From DASQUK01 sp046723645 (GTDB lineage Bacteria > Actinomycetota > Acidimicrobiia > Acidimicrobiales > VFJN01), in the NCBI GenBank assembly GCA_046723645.1, contig JBKOUY010000068.1, forward strand, positions 1 to 51,063: a stretch of 51,063 bases of DNA. Direction: 5' to 3'. Shown here piece by piece: positions 39,124 to 47,413 of the stretch (position 1 is the first letter of the stretch; each line of letters starts with the position of its first letter). The position numbers were made by a program, and so were the translations under genes. The notes under the pieces are model-generated. The model did not search any database and had not been told where the DNA came from. It worked only from the letters and a program-made list of their open reading frames with translations.

Positions 39124-40017
39124 TCACGCGCCGTGGACGGCGGCGAGGGTTCCGAGGATCTCGGCCCAGCGCGTGAACAGGAGGTAGTGCGCCGCACCCG
39201 GCACGAGGTGGAGGGTCGCCGCGGGGAGCTCCCGGGCGTACCACTCGCCGAACGCCGGTGGCGTGACCGCATCCGCCGTTCCGTGCCAGAGGTGGGTCGG
39301 GCAGCCCACGGCGGCGAGATCGACGTCGAGCGTCCGGGCCTGCGCCTCGACGTCGGCGGCGATCCCGGCCAGGCCGTGCCGCACGGCCTCGACCAGGGCG
39401 TCGGCCATGCGATCGGCGCCGCCCGCCACGGACGCCAACTCGAGCGCGCCCGCGGGATCCCGGTGCTCGGCCTGATGCTCGAGCGCGAGGGCGTGGTCGC
39501 ACGGATACGGCGCCAGCAGCGGCGCCACCGCCTCTCCCAGCTGGCCCGGCGGTAGCGTGTCGGCGAGCTCGAGCGTGCGCAGGCGCTGGGCGCCCGCCTC
39601 CCGCACGTCCGGGTCGTCGTAGGCCTGCCGCGGCACGAGCCCGGCGACGATGCCCAGCGCCGATACCCGCTCGGGCAGGCTGGCGGCGACCGCCAACGCC
39701 GCCAGCGTCCCGCCCGACCACGCCACCAGCGCCGTCCGTCCGATGGCCAGCTCGTCGAGGACGGAGGCCACCTGGCGCGCCAGCGGGGCCGTCTCCGGAG
39801 CGGCATCCGCGGGCAGGGGATCGCTGCCGCCGTAGCCGGGGCGGTCGAGCGCCAGCAGGCGAACCCCGGCCCGAGCCGCCACGGCGTCGTCGGCGGGCCG
39901 GGCGAGCCGGGAATCCGGCGTGCCGTGGAGGTACAGGAGCGGGACGCCCGCCGGGTCGCCGGCGTCGTCGACCGTCATCACCCGTCCGTGGCCGACCGGG
40001 AGCCGACGGGTGGTCAC
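39124..40017 (-). CDS. Alpha/beta-hydrolase fold protein
   Basis: 297 residues from GTG 40017. LLYLHGTPDSRLARP (oxyanion strand), LLALDRPGYGGSDPLP, nucleophile elbow VAWSGGTLAALAVAASLPERV (Ser present) and C-terminal LWHGTADAVTPPAFGEWYARELPAATLHLVPGAAHYLLF (acid and His). The full triad is visible, so it should be an active hydrolase of the epoxide-hydrolase/haloperoxidase-like group. It is 71 bp upstream of the AhpD-like gene on the same strand, so the pair may be co-transcribed. Substrate unknown. Confidence 0.85.
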   Translation of the reverse strand: MTTRRLPVGHGRVMTVDDAGDPAGVPLLYLHGTPDSRLARPADDAVAARAGVRLLALDRPGYGGSDPLPADAAPETAPLARQVASVLDELAIGRTALVAWSGGTLAALAVAASLPERVSALGIVAGLVPRQAYDDPDVREAGAQRLRTLELADTLPPGQLGEAVAPLLAPYPCDHALALEHQAEHRDPAGALELASVAGGADRMADALVEAVRHGLAGIAADVEAQARTLDVDLAAVGCPTHLWHGTADAVTPPAFGEWYARELPAATLHLVPGAAHYLLFTRWAEILGTLAAVHGA

Positions 40018-40095
40018 GGGCGGCGAACCTACATCTCCGGCCCGGTCCCTACGACGGCACGCATAATGGCGGCGGTTCGACCGATTCGGCAGCAC

Positions 40096-40131
40096 GGCGG
40101 TGCCGGCAACCCGCCTCACCAAAACCGGAGG
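40096..40131 (+). promoter_or_regulatory. Possible preQ1-like H-type pseudoknot over the ribosome site
   Basis: GGCGG (40096-40100) pairs with CCGCC (40111-40115); the loop CCGG (40103-40106) can pair with CCGG (40125-40128) that is part of the Shine-Dalgarno CCGGAGG; an A-rich TCACCAAAA links them. The geometry resembles a class I preQ1 riboswitch and the downstream gene is a VUT/queuosine-precursor-transporter family member. Pairings are short and GC-rich, so chance is possible. Confidence 0.3.
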
Positions 40132-40137
40132 TCCCTC

Positions 40138-40863
40138 ATGCAACCCGCTCCCTCCGCCGCGCCGGCGCAGGCGATTCCCACCGACCGGGCCCGCCCCACC
40201 GCTGCAGCCACCGTGTCCCGCCTGGCCATCGCCGCCGTCGGGGCCTACGTGGGTGCGCAGGTGATCGCGGACATCACCAGCGTCAAGATCGGGTCGACGT
40301 TCGGCCGGGCGGTCGACATGGGCACGTTCATCTATCCGATCACGTTCACCCTGCGCGACGTGGTCCACAAGGCACTGGGTCGGCGGGCGGCCCGCACGCT
40401 GATCGTGACGGCCGCCGTCGTCAACCTGTTCATGGCGGTCTACCTGCAGTGGGTGGCGCGGGCGCCGAGCCACGAGAGCTATCCCCTGGGCGACGAGTTC
40501 CAGGCCGTGCTGGGCCCGCTGTGGCGCATCGTGGTGGCGTCGATCATCGCCGAGGTGATCAGCGAGCTGCTCGACACCGAGGTGTATCACTGGTTCGTCC
40601 GCCGCGTGACCATGCGCTACCAGTGGGCACGGGTCGCGGTCAGCAACGCGGTGAGCATCCCCGTGGACAACGCGATCTTCGCCATCGCGGCGTTCGGCTC
40701 CCTTCCGCTGCTGACCGACCACGCCTTGACGCTGCCGTGGTCGGCGGTCTGGGACATCTTCGTCGTGAACCTGACGGTGAAGGGGCTGGTGTCGGCCGCC
40801 AGCCTGCCCCTGATCTACGTGTCGCCGGACCGTGACTGGAGCCACGATCCCGACAACGCGTGA
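40138..40863 (+). CDS. VUT-family membrane protein (queuosine precursor transporter-like)
   Basis: 241 residues from ATG 40138 with GGAGG six bases upstream. Six predicted helices include LAIAAVGAYVGAQVIADITSVKIGSTFGR, MGTFIYPITFTLRDVVHKALG, ASIIAEVISELLDTEVYHWFVRR and WARVAVSNAVSIPVDNAIFAIAAFG. The VUT/YhhQ family imports queuine precursors in E. coli. The motif FTLRDVVHKALGRRAAR, with Arg-Asp in the second loop, is typical. Substrate assignment is by family only. It is divergent from the alpha/beta-hydrolase gene. Confidence 0.83.
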   Translation: MQPAPSAAPAQAIPTDRARPTAAATVSRLAIAAVGAYVGAQVIADITSVKIGSTFGRAVDMGTFIYPITFTLRDVVHKALGRRAARTLIVTAAVVNLFMAVYLQWVARAPSHESYPLGDEFQAVLGPLWRIVVASIIAEVISELLDTEVYHWFVRRVTMRYQWARVAVSNAVSIPVDNAIFAIAAFGSLPLLTDHALTLPWSAVWDIFVVNLTVKGLVSAASLPLIYVSPDRDWSHDPDNA

Positions 40864-40872
40864 GGCACGCCG

Positions 40873-41526
40873 CTAAGGGAGTGCGCGGACGACGCCCGCC
40901 AGGCAGATGCTGGCGTATTCGGCCACGAACGCCTCGCGGTCGGCGGGCCACGGGAACTGGGGCTTGGCGATCAGCAACGACGTCAGGCCGTGCACCCGGG
41001 CCCAGAACCCGATGGCCAGCCGGTACGCATCGGTGAACCCGGCGCGGAAGCGCCCGGCGTCGATGCACTCCTGGACGCAGCGCCTCACCTGATCGAACGC
41101 GGCGTTGTCGCGGAGCACCACGGCCTTGTACTCGTCGGGCGTGTCGTCCGCGGCGGTCATGAACAGGATGCGGTAGGGCTCCGGGTTGTCGAGCCCGAAG
41201 TTGATGTATGCCAGCCCCATCGCGCGTAGGCGGTCGACCGGGTCGTCCACGCCCTCGGCGGCCCTGGCCATGACCTCGTCCAGCGCCGCGAAGTGCCCGG
41301 CACAGACCTCGAAGATGAGGTCGGTCTTGTCGGCGAAGTGCCGGTAGATCGACGGCGGCGTCACGCCGACGCGGTCGGCCACGGCGCGGATCGAGACCGC
41401 CTCGGCGGACCCCGTCTCGAGCAGCAGACGTTCGGTGGCGGCCAGGATCTCGTCGCGCAGCGCCGCCCCCTCGCCCTTGCGGGCACGGGGACGGCGGGAC
41501 GCGACGGGCGGGGGGACGGTGCTCAT
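40873..41526 (-). CDS. TetR-family transcriptional regulator
   Basis: 217 residues, ATG 41526. N-terminal HTH: LRDEILAATERLLLETGSAEAVSIRAVADRVGVTPPSIYRHFADKTDLIFEVCAGHF. The C-terminal part is of the WHG/TetR_C type (DNPEPYRILFMTAADDTP ... FRAGFTDAYRLAIGFWARVHGLTSLLI). Its ATG overlaps the MMPL stop (ATGA), so it is encoded last in the transporter operon and probably represses it in response to an exported compound. The effector is unknown. Confidence 0.9.
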   Translation of the reverse strand: MSTVPPPVASRRPRARKGEGAALRDEILAATERLLLETGSAEAVSIRAVADRVGVTPPSIYRHFADKTDLIFEVCAGHFAALDEVMARAAEGVDDPVDRLRAMGLAYINFGLDNPEPYRILFMTAADDTPDEYKAVVLRDNAAFDQVRRCVQECIDAGRFRAGFTDAYRLAIGFWARVHGLTSLLIAKPQFPWPADREAFVAEYASICLAGVVRALP

Positions 41527-43847
41527 GGGCCGGAGAGCGCGGGCGTGCTCACCTCCCCAGCATCGCGCTCGGCTGCGGGCGGGCCACCGGCATCCTCGTC
41601 GTCGAGGTCGACGTGCTCGCTGACGCCCCAGCGGTCGTGGAAGCGGCGCAGCGGCCCCGGCGCCCACCAGTTCCAGTCACCGGCCAGCCGCATGAAGGCC
41701 GGGACGAGCGTGCCGCGGATCAGGAAGGCGTCGGTGAGCACCGCCAGCGTCAGGCCTACCCCGAACAGCTTGATGAAGCTCACCCGGCTGGTGGCGAAGG
41801 CGATCATCACGATGGCGATGAGGACGGCGGCGGCGGTGACGATCCGGCCCGTGCGCTCCAGCCCCACCGCCACCGAGCGCACGCTGTCCGCGCCGTTGTC
41901 GTGCTCCTCCTTGATCCGGGAGAGGAGCATGACCTCGTAGTCCATCGACAGGCCGAACGCTATGCAGAACATGAGGATGGGCATCGCGGCGTTGAGGCTG
42001 CCGGTGGCCGTGAAGTCCAGGAGGCCCGACAGGTGGCCCTCCTGGAAGATCCAGACCATGGCGCCGAAGGTGGCGGTCAGGCTGAGGACGTTGAGGACGA
42101 TCGCCTTGGCGGGGATCACCACGCTGCCGAACATCATGAACAGCAGGACCGCGGTGATCGCGGCGACCAACCCGAGGGCCCACGGCAGGCGGTCGAACAG
42201 CGATTGGTTGGTGTCGATCAGGCTGGCCGACTGGCCAGTGACCAGCACGTCCCAGGGGGCGTCCGCGTTGCGAATGTCGTGCACCAGATCCTCGCCGGCC
42301 GGCGACATCGGCTCCACCGAGGGGATCACCGAGAGATAGGTGGCGCCGTCGGTGCTGAAGCTTGCGTAGCGCGGCGAGCTGTCGGGCGAAAGCACGAGCT
42401 GGCCGGGCTCGCAGCCGAGCTGCTCGGCCAGGCCCGCGCCGCAGTAGGTCCCTGTGGCCGCGTCGACCCGCGCGACGCTCGGCATCGTGGCGAGCCGAGT
42501 GGCATAGGCGTCGATCTGATTCCGGAGGCCGGGAACGGCGTTGGGCACGTCGGGGGCCACGACGGACAGCGCACCCGCCTCCTCCGAGGAGAACTCCTCC
42601 CGCAGGACATCGTGCACCTGACGGACGTCGGCGGACTCGGGCAGGACCCGGTCATCGGGTGACGAGAGGCGCAGCCCCAGGAACGGCGCCCCCAGCACCA
42701 GCAGGAAGGCGACGACGGCGGTGGCGACGGGGATGGGCCGGCGCATCACCACCGTGGCCACGCGATGCCAGAACCCCTCCTCGGGCGGGTTCACCGAGCG
42801 CCGCCACAGCGTGAGGGCGTTCACCCGGTGGCCCAGCAGGAAGAGGATGGCCGGCAGCACGACGACCGAGAACAGCCCGGCCAGGAGCGCCACGGCGACG
42901 CCGGCGTAGGCGAAGCTGCGCAGAAAGGCGATCGGGAACACCAGCGTGGCGCAGAGCGAGGCCGCGACGGTCAGGGCGCTGAACGCCACGGTGCGGCCGG
43001 CCGTGCGGACGGTCCGGGTCACGGCGACCCGGGGTGCGTACCCCGCACGCAGTTCCTCGCGGTAGCGGGACACGACGAACAGGCTGTAGTCGATGGCGAG
43101 GCCGAGGCCGAGCGCCGTGGTGAGGTTGAGGGCGTAGATCGACACGTCGGTGAGCCCGGCCAGCACCCGCAGTACGAGGAATGTCCCGACGATCGACATG
43201 ACGCCGATGACAAGCGGCAGCGACGCGGCCACCACGCTGCCGAACACCAGGATCAGCAGCACCAGCGTGATCGGGAGGGCGATGGTCTCGGCCCGGAGCA
43301 GGTCTTCCTCGATGGTGTCGCCGACCTCGTGGTACACCTCCGCGAACCCGCCCACCTCGACATCGACGGCCGCGGAGCCTCCGCCGGCGCCGGCCCAGTG
43401 CTCGTAGCGTGGCGCGAGCTCAGTGACCCGGTCCTCGACCTGGTCGTCCGTGCCCTCCACCCTGGCGACCACCAGGGCCCGGTTACCGTTGTCGCTGCGG
43501 AGGGGCGGCGCGTTCCCCTCCGACCAGTACGACACCACGTCGGCGACCCCGTGCTCGGATGCCAGCTGATCGGTCAGGGCCTGGCCGGCGGCCGCCACGG
43601 CGGGATCGTCGACGTCGCCGTTCCGGGCGGTGACCAGCAGCAGCAGGTTGGGGACGCCCGTATCGAAGCGTTCGGCGAGCGCGTCGTCGGCCCGCTCGGA
43701 CTCCGAAGACGGGTCGTCGAAGCCGCCGGAGGTGAGGTGATCGGCCACCCCGCCGCCGACGGCGCCGGCGAGCGCGAACATGACGACGGCGGCGATGACG
43801 ACGGCCCGGGCATGGTTCGTGGAGAGGCGGGCGAACCGGGTGAGCAT
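41523..43847 (-). CDS. MMPL-family RND transporter
   Basis: 774 residues with about 12 transmembrane helices in two halves, each with an extracytoplasmic loop (residues ~35-185 and ~390-545). The proton-relay Asp-Tyr motifs are in LGLGLAIDYSLFVVSRYREELRAG and IAFGLSMDYEVMLLSRIKEEHDNGA. In actinobacteria MMPL proteins export lipids or envelope precursors. GAGGGAGG precedes the ATG at 43847. Translationally coupled to the downstream TetR gene. The cytoplasmic tail (VSEHVDLDDEDAGGPPAAERD) is acidic. Substrate unknown. Confidence 0.92.
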   Translation of the reverse strand: MLTRFARLSTNHARAVVIAAVVMFALAGAVGGGVADHLTSGGFDDPSSESERADDALAERFDTGVPNLLLLVTARNGDVDDPAVAAAGQALTDQLASEHGVADVVSYWSEGNAPPLRSDNGNRALVVARVEGTDDQVEDRVTELAPRYEHWAGAGGGSAAVDVEVGGFAEVYHEVGDTIEEDLLRAETIALPITLVLLILVFGSVVAASLPLVIGVMSIVGTFLVLRVLAGLTDVSIYALNLTTALGLGLAIDYSLFVVSRYREELRAGYAPRVAVTRTVRTAGRTVAFSALTVAASLCATLVFPIAFLRSFAYAGVAVALLAGLFSVVVLPAILFLLGHRVNALTLWRRSVNPPEEGFWHRVATVVMRRPIPVATAVVAFLLVLGAPFLGLRLSSPDDRVLPESADVRQVHDVLREEFSSEEAGALSVVAPDVPNAVPGLRNQIDAYATRLATMPSVARVDAATGTYCGAGLAEQLGCEPGQLVLSPDSSPRYASFSTDGATYLSVIPSVEPMSPAGEDLVHDIRNADAPWDVLVTGQSASLIDTNQSLFDRLPWALGLVAAITAVLLFMMFGSVVIPAKAIVLNVLSLTATFGAMVWIFQEGHLSGLLDFTATGSLNAAMPILMFCIAFGLSMDYEVMLLSRIKEEHDNGADSVRSVAVGLERTGRIVTAAAVLIAIVMIAFATSRVSFIKLFGVGLTLAVLTDAFLIRGTLVPAFMRLAGDWNWWAPGPLRRFHDRWGVSEHVDLDDEDAGGPPAAERDAGEVSTPALSGP

Positions 43848-43880
43848 GGTGGCCTCCCTCGGCAGGGGTTAACCGAGTTA

Positions 43881-43898
43881 CGTTATCGACGGTATCGA
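43881..43898 (-). promoter_or_regulatory. Adjacent 9-bp direct repeats upstream of the MMPL-TetR operon
   Basis: CGTTATCGA and CGGTATCGA (8 of 9 identical) abut each other 34-51 bp before the MMPL start. AT content is high for this genome, and the spot lies between the divergent MMPL and hydrolase genes. It is a candidate operator for the TetR protein or a promoter element. Confidence 0.35.
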
Positions 43899-43984
43899 AC
43901 ACCCGGGGTGCGGTCCTGTCGAGGGGTCATCGGTCACACAGGCGGGGGTTGCTCGGCCCTTGACCTCCGGGTCAATCTCTCGAC

Positions 43985-44944
43985 GTGACAGAGGCAGCAG
44001 GCGTGACCGACGTGACCGACGTGACCGACGTGCCCGAGGCCGTCACCTACCCGGGTGCACGCGGGCCCGATCGCACGAGGGCCGTCGTCTCCCATGGCGT
44101 CCGCCTGGCCGTCCTCGAGTGGGGCGAACCCGACGCACCGCCCCTCGTCCTCGCTCACGGTGGCTTCGACTTCGGCCGCACGTTCGACGTCTTCGCGCCC
44201 ATGCTGGCGGAGGCCGGATGGCGCGTCGTGGCGTGGGACCAGCGGGGTCACGGCGACTCGGAGCGCGCCGCGCTCTACTCGTGGGACGCGGACCTGCGTG
44301 ACGCCGTGGCGGTGGTGGACTCGGTGTCCGGCGACCCGCTGCCGATCGTCGGGCACTCCAAAGGCGGCGGGATCACCGTGCAGTTCGCCGCCGCCCTGCC
44401 CCATCGGGTGAGCCACCTGGTCAACCTCGACGGGCTGCCGTCCCGCCGCAGCATGCCCGACGTCTCCGACCACGAGCGCACCAAGCTGATGGCCGGCGAG
44501 CTCGGGAGCTGGCTGGACTTCCGCCGCAGCGCCCTCGGTCGCATCCGCCGGCCCGGCACGATCGACGAGCTGGCCGAGCGGCGGGGCCGGATGAACCCAC
44601 GACTGTCGCGGGAGTGGCTCCGCTACCTCGTCACCGTCGGCGCCCGCAAGGACGTGGACGGCTGGCGCTGGAAGATCGACCCTGCGTTGCGCATGGGCGG
44701 GTTCGGCCCTTGGCGGGCGCAATGGGCGATGGCCCGGCTGCCGGGGCTGAGCATGCCGTTGCTGGCCGTGCTGGGGCTGCAGCCGGAGACGATGAGCCCC
44801 GGGGCGCAGCCCGTCGACGTCGAGCCCTACCTGCCACCCGGCGGGCGGATCGTGGGGCTGGAGGACACCGGTCACTTCCTGCACATCGAGCAGCCGCGGC
44901 TGGTGGCCGACATCGTGCTGGACTTCCTCGGGGAACCGGCATGA
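43985..44944 (+). CDS. Alpha/beta hydrolase (intact catalytic triad)
   Basis: 319 residues from GTG 43985. A 9-bp repeat (GTGACCGAC) gives VTDVTDVTDV at the N-terminus. Core motifs: PPLVLAHGGFDFGRTFDVFAPML, VVAWDQRGHGDSE, nucleophile elbow LPIVGHSKGGGITVQFAAALPHRV (Ser), and late His in GLEDTGHFLHIEQPRLVADIV. It is a classical active alpha/beta hydrolase. Its stop overlaps the start of the next gene (ATGA), so the two products are made together. Substrate unknown. Confidence 0.88.
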   Translation: MTEAAGVTDVTDVTDVPEAVTYPGARGPDRTRAVVSHGVRLAVLEWGEPDAPPLVLAHGGFDFGRTFDVFAPMLAEAGWRVVAWDQRGHGDSERAALYSWDADLRDAVAVVDSVSGDPLPIVGHSKGGGITVQFAAALPHRVSHLVNLDGLPSRRSMPDVSDHERTKLMAGELGSWLDFRRSALGRIRRPGTIDELAERRGRMNPRLSREWLRYLVTVGARKDVDGWRWKIDPALRMGGFGPWRAQWAMARLPGLSMPLLAVLGLQPETMSPGAQPVDVEPYLPPGGRIVGLEDTGHFLHIEQPRLVADIVLDFLGEPA

Positions 44945-45603
44945 GCGAACGCAATGCGACGGTCACCGTCCGGCACAGCCGGATCGAGCTGGCGCTCCAC
45001 CGTCTGCGCGACGGCGACGGCACACCGCTGCTCCACCTGCACGGGCTCGGCGAGCGCTCGCCAAGCGCCGTGCCCGACCACCTGGCCGGCTGGCCCGGCC
45101 CCGTCTGGGCGCTCGACTTCACCGGTCACGGGGCATCCACCATGCCCGTGGGCGGCGGCTACTTCTGCGAGCTGCTCATGGCCGACGTCGACGCCGCCCT
45201 TGCCCACCTCGGCCCGGCGACGCTCTACGGGCGCGGGCTCGGCGCCTACGTGGCACTGCTCACCGCAGGCGCCCGTCCCGAACTGGTGCGGGGCGCCATC
45301 CTCGACGACGGGCCCGGGCTCAGGGGCGGGGGCACCGAGCCCACCACGCCCTACGTGCTGCCCGAGCCGCTGGAGACCCCCGGCCCCCCCGACCCGTACG
45401 CCCTCTTCGAGCTCAGCCACGACGTCCGCCCGGCCGACTACGCGACCACGTACGCCCGCCAGGCGGCGACGCTGTCGGGTCTCGACGTCGCCCTCGCGGT
45501 CTGCGCACGGGTACGGCCGCCGTGGCTGGCGGCCGTCGCCGAGGAACCCGGCGTCCGCGACGTGGGCCGCGCCGAGGCCGTGGGGCTGTTCGCCCCGTCC
45601 TGA
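44941..45603 (+). CDS. Alpha/beta-hydrolase-like protein without nucleophile serine
   Basis: 220 residues, translationally coupled to the active hydrolase. The fold is recognisable: TPLLHLHGLGERSPSAVPDHLAGW, VWALDFTGHGASTMPVGGGYFCELLMADVDAALAHLG. However, the elbow reads LYGRGLGAYVALL, so the Ser of GxSxG is replaced by Gly. The C-terminus (EEPGVRDVGRAEAVGLFAPS) is short and lacks the usual strand-loop bearing the catalytic His. It may be a binding or regulatory partner of the upstream enzyme, or a decaying copy. The sequence shows no frameshift. Confidence 0.75.
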   Translation: MSERNATVTVRHSRIELALHRLRDGDGTPLLHLHGLGERSPSAVPDHLAGWPGPVWALDFTGHGASTMPVGGGYFCELLMADVDAALAHLGPATLYGRGLGAYVALLTAGARPELVRGAILDDGPGLRGGGTEPTTPYVLPEPLETPGPPDPYALFELSHDVRPADYATTYARQAATLSGLDVALAVCARVRPPWLAAVAEEPGVRDVGRAEAVGLFAPS

Positions 45604-45636
45604 CGGCCCGAGGCCGGGATGGTGGGGCGGCGCCGC

Positions 45637-46710
45637 TCAGGCGTCGCGGGAGGCGACGAACCGGGCGAGGTCGACCAGCTCGTCGCGGGCGCGGGGCGTG
45701 ATCTCGGCGGTGCTGATGGCTTCGATGGCGCGGGCGGTGAGGCGCTCGATGAGCCGCTCGATCTCGTCGAGTGCGCCACCGTCCACCAGGAGCTGCTGGA
45801 TCGCCAGCACCTCGCCGTCGGACAGCCCCGGCTGGCCGACGCGATCCAGGAGGTCGTTGTGCCCGTCGCTGGCCCGCTCGACCGCCGCCGCCAGGAGCGG
45901 CGTCGGCTTTCCTTCGCGCAGGTCCTCGCCCACCGGCTTGCCGGTCACCGCCGGATCGCCGAACGCGCCCAGCACGTCGTCGCGGAGCTGGAACGCCTCT
46001 CCCAGCGGATCGCCGTAGGCCGACAGCGGCCCCTGCAGGTCGCCGAGGCGCCCGGCGAGCGCCGCACCGACGTGGAGTGGGCGTTCGATTGTGTACTTGC
46101 CCGACTTGTAGCGGGCGATGCGGTGGGCGACGACCCGGTCGCGGTCGGCGCGGGCGGTGGACAGCAGGTCGAGGTACTGACCCACGTTGAGCTCCAGGCG
46201 CAGGTCGTTCCACACGGCGGCGGCGTCGGGGCCGACGTCCCCCAGGAGCATGTCGGCATAGACGTGTGACAGGTCACCCATGAGGATGGCGACGCCCTCG
46301 CCGTAGCGGCGGTCCTCGCCCCGCCAGCCGCCCCGCCGGTGTTCCCGCGCGAACTCGACGTGCGTCGTCGGCGCGCCGCGGCGCGTGTCGGATCCGTCCA
46401 TGACGTCGTCGTGCACGAGGGCAAAGGCGTGGAGCAGCTCGAAGGCGGCGCCGGCGTCGATGACGCGGGGGTCGTCGGGATCGCCGCCGGCGCCGACGAA
46501 CGCCCAGTAGCAGAACGCCGGCCGCAGGCGCTTGCCGCCGGCGTCGACCAGCTGGCGCAGCGCCGCCAGCGGCGCGGCGATCGCCGGGTCGATGGCCTGC
46601 CAGCGCGTCACCTCGGCGTCGAACAGCCGGGCCAGTCGCTCGTCCACGCGCACCGCAATGGCGCGCAGGCTCGGCGGCGACGGGGCGGATGAGCGGGAGC
46701 GCATGGCCAC
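45637..46710 (-). CDS. Polyprenyl (geranylgeranyl-type) diphosphate synthase
   Basis: About 357 residues. First Asp-rich motif LVHDDVMDG (~101-105) with GGKRLRPAF upstream and RRGAPTTH downstream; second motif QLRDDVLGAFGD (~243-249), followed by TGKPVGEDLREGKPTPLLAAA. All chain-elongation motifs are present; two-residue spacing in DDxxD and the residues before it suit C15-C20 products, but chain length cannot be fixed from sequence alone. The GTG at 46710 or ATG at 46704 could start; GGGGGG precedes them. Head-on to the hydrolase pair. Confidence 0.9.
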   Translation of the reverse strand: MAMRSRSSAPSPPSLRAIAVRVDERLARLFDAEVTRWQAIDPAIAAPLAALRQLVDAGGKRLRPAFCYWAFVGAGGDPDDPRVIDAGAAFELLHAFALVHDDVMDGSDTRRGAPTTHVEFAREHRRGGWRGEDRRYGEGVAILMGDLSHVYADMLLGDVGPDAAAVWNDLRLELNVGQYLDLLSTARADRDRVVAHRIARYKSGKYTIERPLHVGAALAGRLGDLQGPLSAYGDPLGEAFQLRDDVLGAFGDPAVTGKPVGEDLREGKPTPLLAAAVERASDGHNDLLDRVGQPGLSDGEVLAIQQLLVDGGALDEIERLIERLTARAIEAISTAEITPRARDELVDLARFVASRDA

Positions 46711-46776
46711 CCCCCACGTTACGGCCCACCCCGACCGGCGGGGGCATCGTGCCCTCCGTGGCTACCGTGCGGAACC

Positions 46777-47304
46777 GTGGTCGATCGAAGCCGTCGCCAT
46801 GACGTCGTCGCGTCGGCGGCGCTCGTCGCTGTCGCCCTCGCGGCGTCGAGTGGGTGCGGGTGGGGCCGGGACGACAAGCCCACCGACGGGCTCGCGCCGG
46901 ACACCGCCCGGTTCACCTACGGCGACCGACAGGTCGAGGTGCCGCTCGCGTCGTGCGGGCGCGACGAGGAGCGGAACGTCGTGGTCCTGGCGGGCAGGCG
47001 GGGCGCAATGGTCGTCCAGGCCGCGGCCGACCTCGGCGACGACGGCCTCGCCCGCACCGGGGTCACCGCCGACCTCGGCACCGCGGGCGTCCTCGGCGCC
47101 TTCGGCGCCGAGCTGGACCACGGCCCGGCGGGCGAGATCAGCGAGGTGCGGGTCGATGGCGACCGGCTGATCGTCGACGCCACGTGGGTGACGCTGAATA
47201 CCAGGCTGGAGCCTACGGAGGAGGCGTCGGCAGGCGTCGAGGGCCAGCTCCGGGCCCGGTGCCCGGCCAACGACGGCGACGACGACACGGCCGAGGGCCG
47301 CTGA
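46777..47304 (+). CDS. Exported hypothetical (possible lipoprotein)
   Basis: 175 residues from GTG 46777, eight bases after TACCGT. The N-terminal hydrophobic stretch VVASAALVAVALAASSGCGWG looks like a signal peptide with a weak lipobox (SSGC). The mature part (TARFTYGDRQVEVPLASCGRDEERNVVVLAGRRGAMVVQAAADLG ... GEISEVRVDGDRLIVDATWVTLN) is probably beta-rich. No named family recognised. It converges on xseB across a strong hairpin. Confidence 0.65.
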   Translation: MVDRSRRHDVVASAALVAVALAASSGCGWGRDDKPTDGLAPDTARFTYGDRQVEVPLASCGRDEERNVVVLAGRRGAMVVQAAADLGDDGLARTGVTADLGTAGVLGAFGAELDHGPAGEISEVRVDGDRLIVDATWVTLNTRLEPTEEASAGVEGQLRARCPANDGDDDTAEGR

Positions 47305-47362
47305 CGCCGCCCCCGCCGTTCGCAGGTGGCCCGATGCCGTGAGGCAACGGCGAACGCTGCGA

Positions 47363-47413
47363 CGAGCCCGAGGCAATGGTTGACGGGAACCGTTCGTCAT
47401 TGCCTCGGGCTCG
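47363..47413. terminator. 16-bp perfect hairpin at the xseB 3' end
   Basis: CGAGCCCGAGGCAATG (47363-47378) and its exact complement (47398-47413) with a 19-nt loop. The xseB stop codon lies within it. Placed between convergent genes, it is probably a bidirectional terminator; unusually, one arm encodes the last xseB codons. Confidence 0.7.

Noticed and set aside
39925..40137. N-terminal extension of the VUT-family protein into the divergent hydrolase gene
   Set aside because: The open frame exists but the ATG at 40138 has a GGAGG ribosome site and starts where family similarity begins.
43994..44029. Tandem 9-bp repeats GTGACCGAC at a hydrolase start, considered as regulatory iterons
   Set aside because: They lie inside the coding sequence and simply encode VTDVTDVTD; too few and too short for an origin or operator.
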